DNA from: Terriglobales bacterium
GTDB lineage: Bacteria > Acidobacteriota > Terriglobia > Terriglobales > Acidobacteriaceae
Direction of reading: 5' to 3'
NCBI GenBank assembly: GCA_035561515.1
Contig: DATMXP010000019.1
Coordinates: 62,001 to 126,000, forward strand
Length of the DNA: 64,000 bases
A model generated the notes under the pieces. The model was given only the letters and a program-made list of their open reading frames with translations, did not search any database and was not told the DNA's origin. Shown here piece by piece: positions 62,645 through 64,000 of this stretch. Position numbers and translations under genes: made by a program. The number at the start of each line of letters is the position of its first letter. Position 1 is the first letter of the stretch.

Positions 62645-63124
62645 ATGATGAAACGACACTTGATGGTTGGCCTCATCGGGGTCCTGCTGGGATTGCCTGT
62701 CTGGAGTGTTGCACAGAGTACGGAGTTGGCAGGTGAAGATGATGCGGTCAGATCGACTATTCGGCATTTTGAACTGGCACTCGCGGAGAAGTCGATTGCG
62801 GAAATCGAGGCAGTGGTTGCAAGCGACCTGGTAGTACTTGAAAACGGCCACAGGAATGACGGTTGGACGGACTTTCGTGACAATCACCTTATACCTGAAC
62901 TGAAGGAGCCCTCCAAAATCAACAAATCAGAGATGATCAAGTTAAGAACAACCTCCGAAATGGCTTGGGCATACACGAGATCCGAGATGAAGCTAAGCGG
63001 CGGTTCCGGACGCCGTCTTGACGGGATCTTGTGGTCTGCTTACGTACTCGAACGTAGAGCTGGTAAGTGGAAGATTGTCCTTCTGGACTGGAGTTTGCGT
63101 GTAGTGAAAGGGTCTCGCGGTTAG
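62645..63124 (+). CDS. Secreted SnoaL/DUF4440-like protein
   Basis: AAGGGAGTG precedes ATG 62645. After a signal peptide (GLIGVLLGLPVWSVAQ) the 144-residue mature protein has the NTF2-like pattern: VRSTIRHFELALAEKSIAEI, EAVVASDLVVLENGHRND, MAWAYTRSEMKLSGG and RRAGKWKIVLLDWSLRV. Such domains bind small ligands or catalyse simple isomerisations. Function unknown. The 63125-63402 gap shows no gene. Confidence 0.75.
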   Translation: MMKRHLMVGLIGVLLGLPVWSVAQSTELAGEDDAVRSTIRHFELALAEKSIAEIEAVVASDLVVLENGHRNDGWTDFRDNHLIPELKEPSKINKSEMIKLRTTSEMAWAYTRSEMKLSGGSGRRLDGILWSAYVLERRAGKWKIVLLDWSLRVVKGSRG

Positions 63125-63402
63125 CACCTCAAGAACTTTTTCAATCGCTGGTGCCGAGCAAAAAGCCGTTCTTGATAAGGCTAAGCGAAGTAGCGATTGA
63201 CTGAGACGACTACAGAGAAGACAGCTCTTGCGGATTAGCGGCGCGGTGTTCTGGGCGCGGCTCAATTCACGGAGGGTCGACCCTCACAGCACATGGTTTG
63301 AGGGATTGCCGGTATGAACGAGTGCGAGTCCCTGTTGCTCTGTCGATGACCGACATAGCTCTCACGGGAGCGGGTCGGCTCCCGTGGAATTATCGGCCGA
63401 AT

Positions 63403-63975
63403 TCAGTTGTTGCGTTCAGGATCACCATGAGCAGTCCAATCACAATTTCCATACCAATCGCAGAGCCACTTCTGCATCGTGATGATTTCGACCGTCTGGC
63501 CTTTGATGATGTTTTCGCCTTCTTTTTCCAACTCCCGATGGGAGGCTTCTTGTAGCATTGCGGAGGCACGGATGATTGCTTGCCAATGATGCTGGGTCAT
63601 CATCTGCATGAACGAACTCTCGAAATCGCCAGCTGCCTTGGAAGAGAGCATCTGGAGATCGGTTCGAGCACCCCTATCGAGTTCAGGCGAGTACGAGACG
63701 TCATACCATTGTGACAGCCAACCTTGCATCATGCCGATCTCGCTTTGCTGCGAAGCAACGATGTTTTGACATAATTTTCGCAGGTTGTTGTGCACTGCTT
63801 TTTCCAAACAGAGTTGAGCTGACTGGACGGCTTGGTAGTGATGATCAATCATCCCTCGCATGAAGTTAATCTCAACTTGGCGCTGCGCCATTGTCGGCGC
63901 TGGTTGTTTCGCAAGTACCGGAATGCTGGAGCAGGCAACAATCAACAGAAGGGTAACGGTAACTCGGTTTGGCAT
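63403..63975 (-). CDS. Secreted DUF305-domain protein
   Basis: GAGGAG precedes ATG 63975. The signal peptide ends in PVLAKQ. The mature part has the duplicated ferritin-like DUF305 pattern: FMRGMIDHHYQAVQSAQLCL and FMQMMTQHHWQAIIRASAML, each with a paired His after a Met-rich helix. Related proteins (for example CopM) bind copper in the periplasm. It could therefore link to the copper theme seen at 48-53 kb. It is complete and near the right edge. Confidence 0.9.
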   Translation of the reverse strand: MPNRVTVTLLLIVACSSIPVLAKQPAPTMAQRQVEINFMRGMIDHHYQAVQSAQLCLEKAVHNNLRKLCQNIVASQQSEIGMMQGWLSQWYDVSYSPELDRGARTDLQMLSSKAAGDFESSFMQMMTQHHWQAIIRASAMLQEASHRELEKEGENIIKGQTVEIITMQKWLCDWYGNCDWTAHGDPERNN

Positions 63976-64000
63976 ATTCTCCTCTTTTTTGGGGGGGTGA

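Overview
The window looks like a chromosomal segment of an Acidobacteriota bacterium (probably Terriglobia-like). This is inferred from moderately GC-rich codon use, a von Willebrand A protein resembling the acidobacterial VWFA family, a TonB receptor with an N-terminal carboxypeptidase-regulatory-like domain, duplicated Crp/Fnr regulators, and IS110 and large serine recombinase islands. No rRNA gene or complete tRNA is present, so the phylum call is inference, not proof.

Layout. (1) 1-10.4 kb is a signalling and stress block, mostly on the minus strand: a KaiC-type ATPase cut by the left edge, a single-domain LuxR-HTH protein, two closely related Crp/Fnr regulators, a GAF/HisKA protein without an ATPase domain, a STAS protein, and a frameshifted response regulator with a zinc-ribbon tail. 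Secreted or envelope proteins (Tyr/Gly/Gln repeat protein, LolA-like protein, SYLF protein) lie between them. A palindrome TGAGCA-N4-TGCTCA, exact or with one mismatch, recurs in four intergenic gaps of this block and its right neighbour. The two Crp proteins have nearly identical recognition helices, which suggests one local regulon. (2) 10.8-16.1 kb is a translationally coupled glycan cassette: CxxC protein, GT4 glycosyltransferase with a helical C-terminal domain, GH130 phosphorylase/hydrolase, and a tiny zinc-ribbon protein. Secreted hypotheticals follow. (3) 16.2-26.15 kb is a mobile and degraded zone: IS481, IS110 and IS3 remnants, a frameshifted double-CXXCG immunity-like gene, an Rhs C-terminal fragment with a candidate immunity gene, an intact IS110 element with a plausible bridge-RNA region, and an island with a winged-helix protein, strong hairpins and a large serine recombinase. 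The recombinase 3' end overlaps half a tRNA-Pro, probably an attachment site.

(4) 26.3-44.3 kb holds two convergent heavy-metal RND efflux operons. Operon A (plus) is small Cys-rich secreted protein, czcC, czcB, czcA, PII-like, DUF302, P1B ATPase. Operon B (minus) is a homologous small Cys-rich protein, two tandem overlapping ECF-sigma-like genes, czcC, czcB, czcA, PII-like, small membrane protein. The CzcA transmembrane signature (DFG..VDG) points to divalent cations. A perfect 22-bp palindrome precedes operon B. (5) 44.6-50.7 kb holds a CHASE2 sensor kinase and an NtrC-type regulator with an overlapping start. Behind them lie a FecR-like protein with a Met-rich tail, a Met/Gly/His-rich secreted protein and a Met-rich lipoprotein, with a candidate sigma-54 promoter in front of the trio. 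This is my best candidate for an undescribed envelope metal-sensing or metal-buffering system. (6) 51-54.1 kb: CopB-type copper ATPase with a second DUF302 partner, then a degenerate receiver protein. (7) 54.5-64 kb: Cys-rich secreted protein, ArnT-like membrane glycosyltransferase, TonB siderophore receptor divergent from a Fur-family gene with three TTGCAACT-type operators between them, a stand-alone cNMP-binding protein, a Sel1 protein, a secreted metzincin-like protein with an altered zinc motif, and a DUF305 protein.

Taken together the window reads as a metal-homeostasis and envelope-stress neighbourhood with a recently disturbed mobile zone in its left half. Several otherwise good genes carry single-base frameshifts, so some may be sequencing errors.
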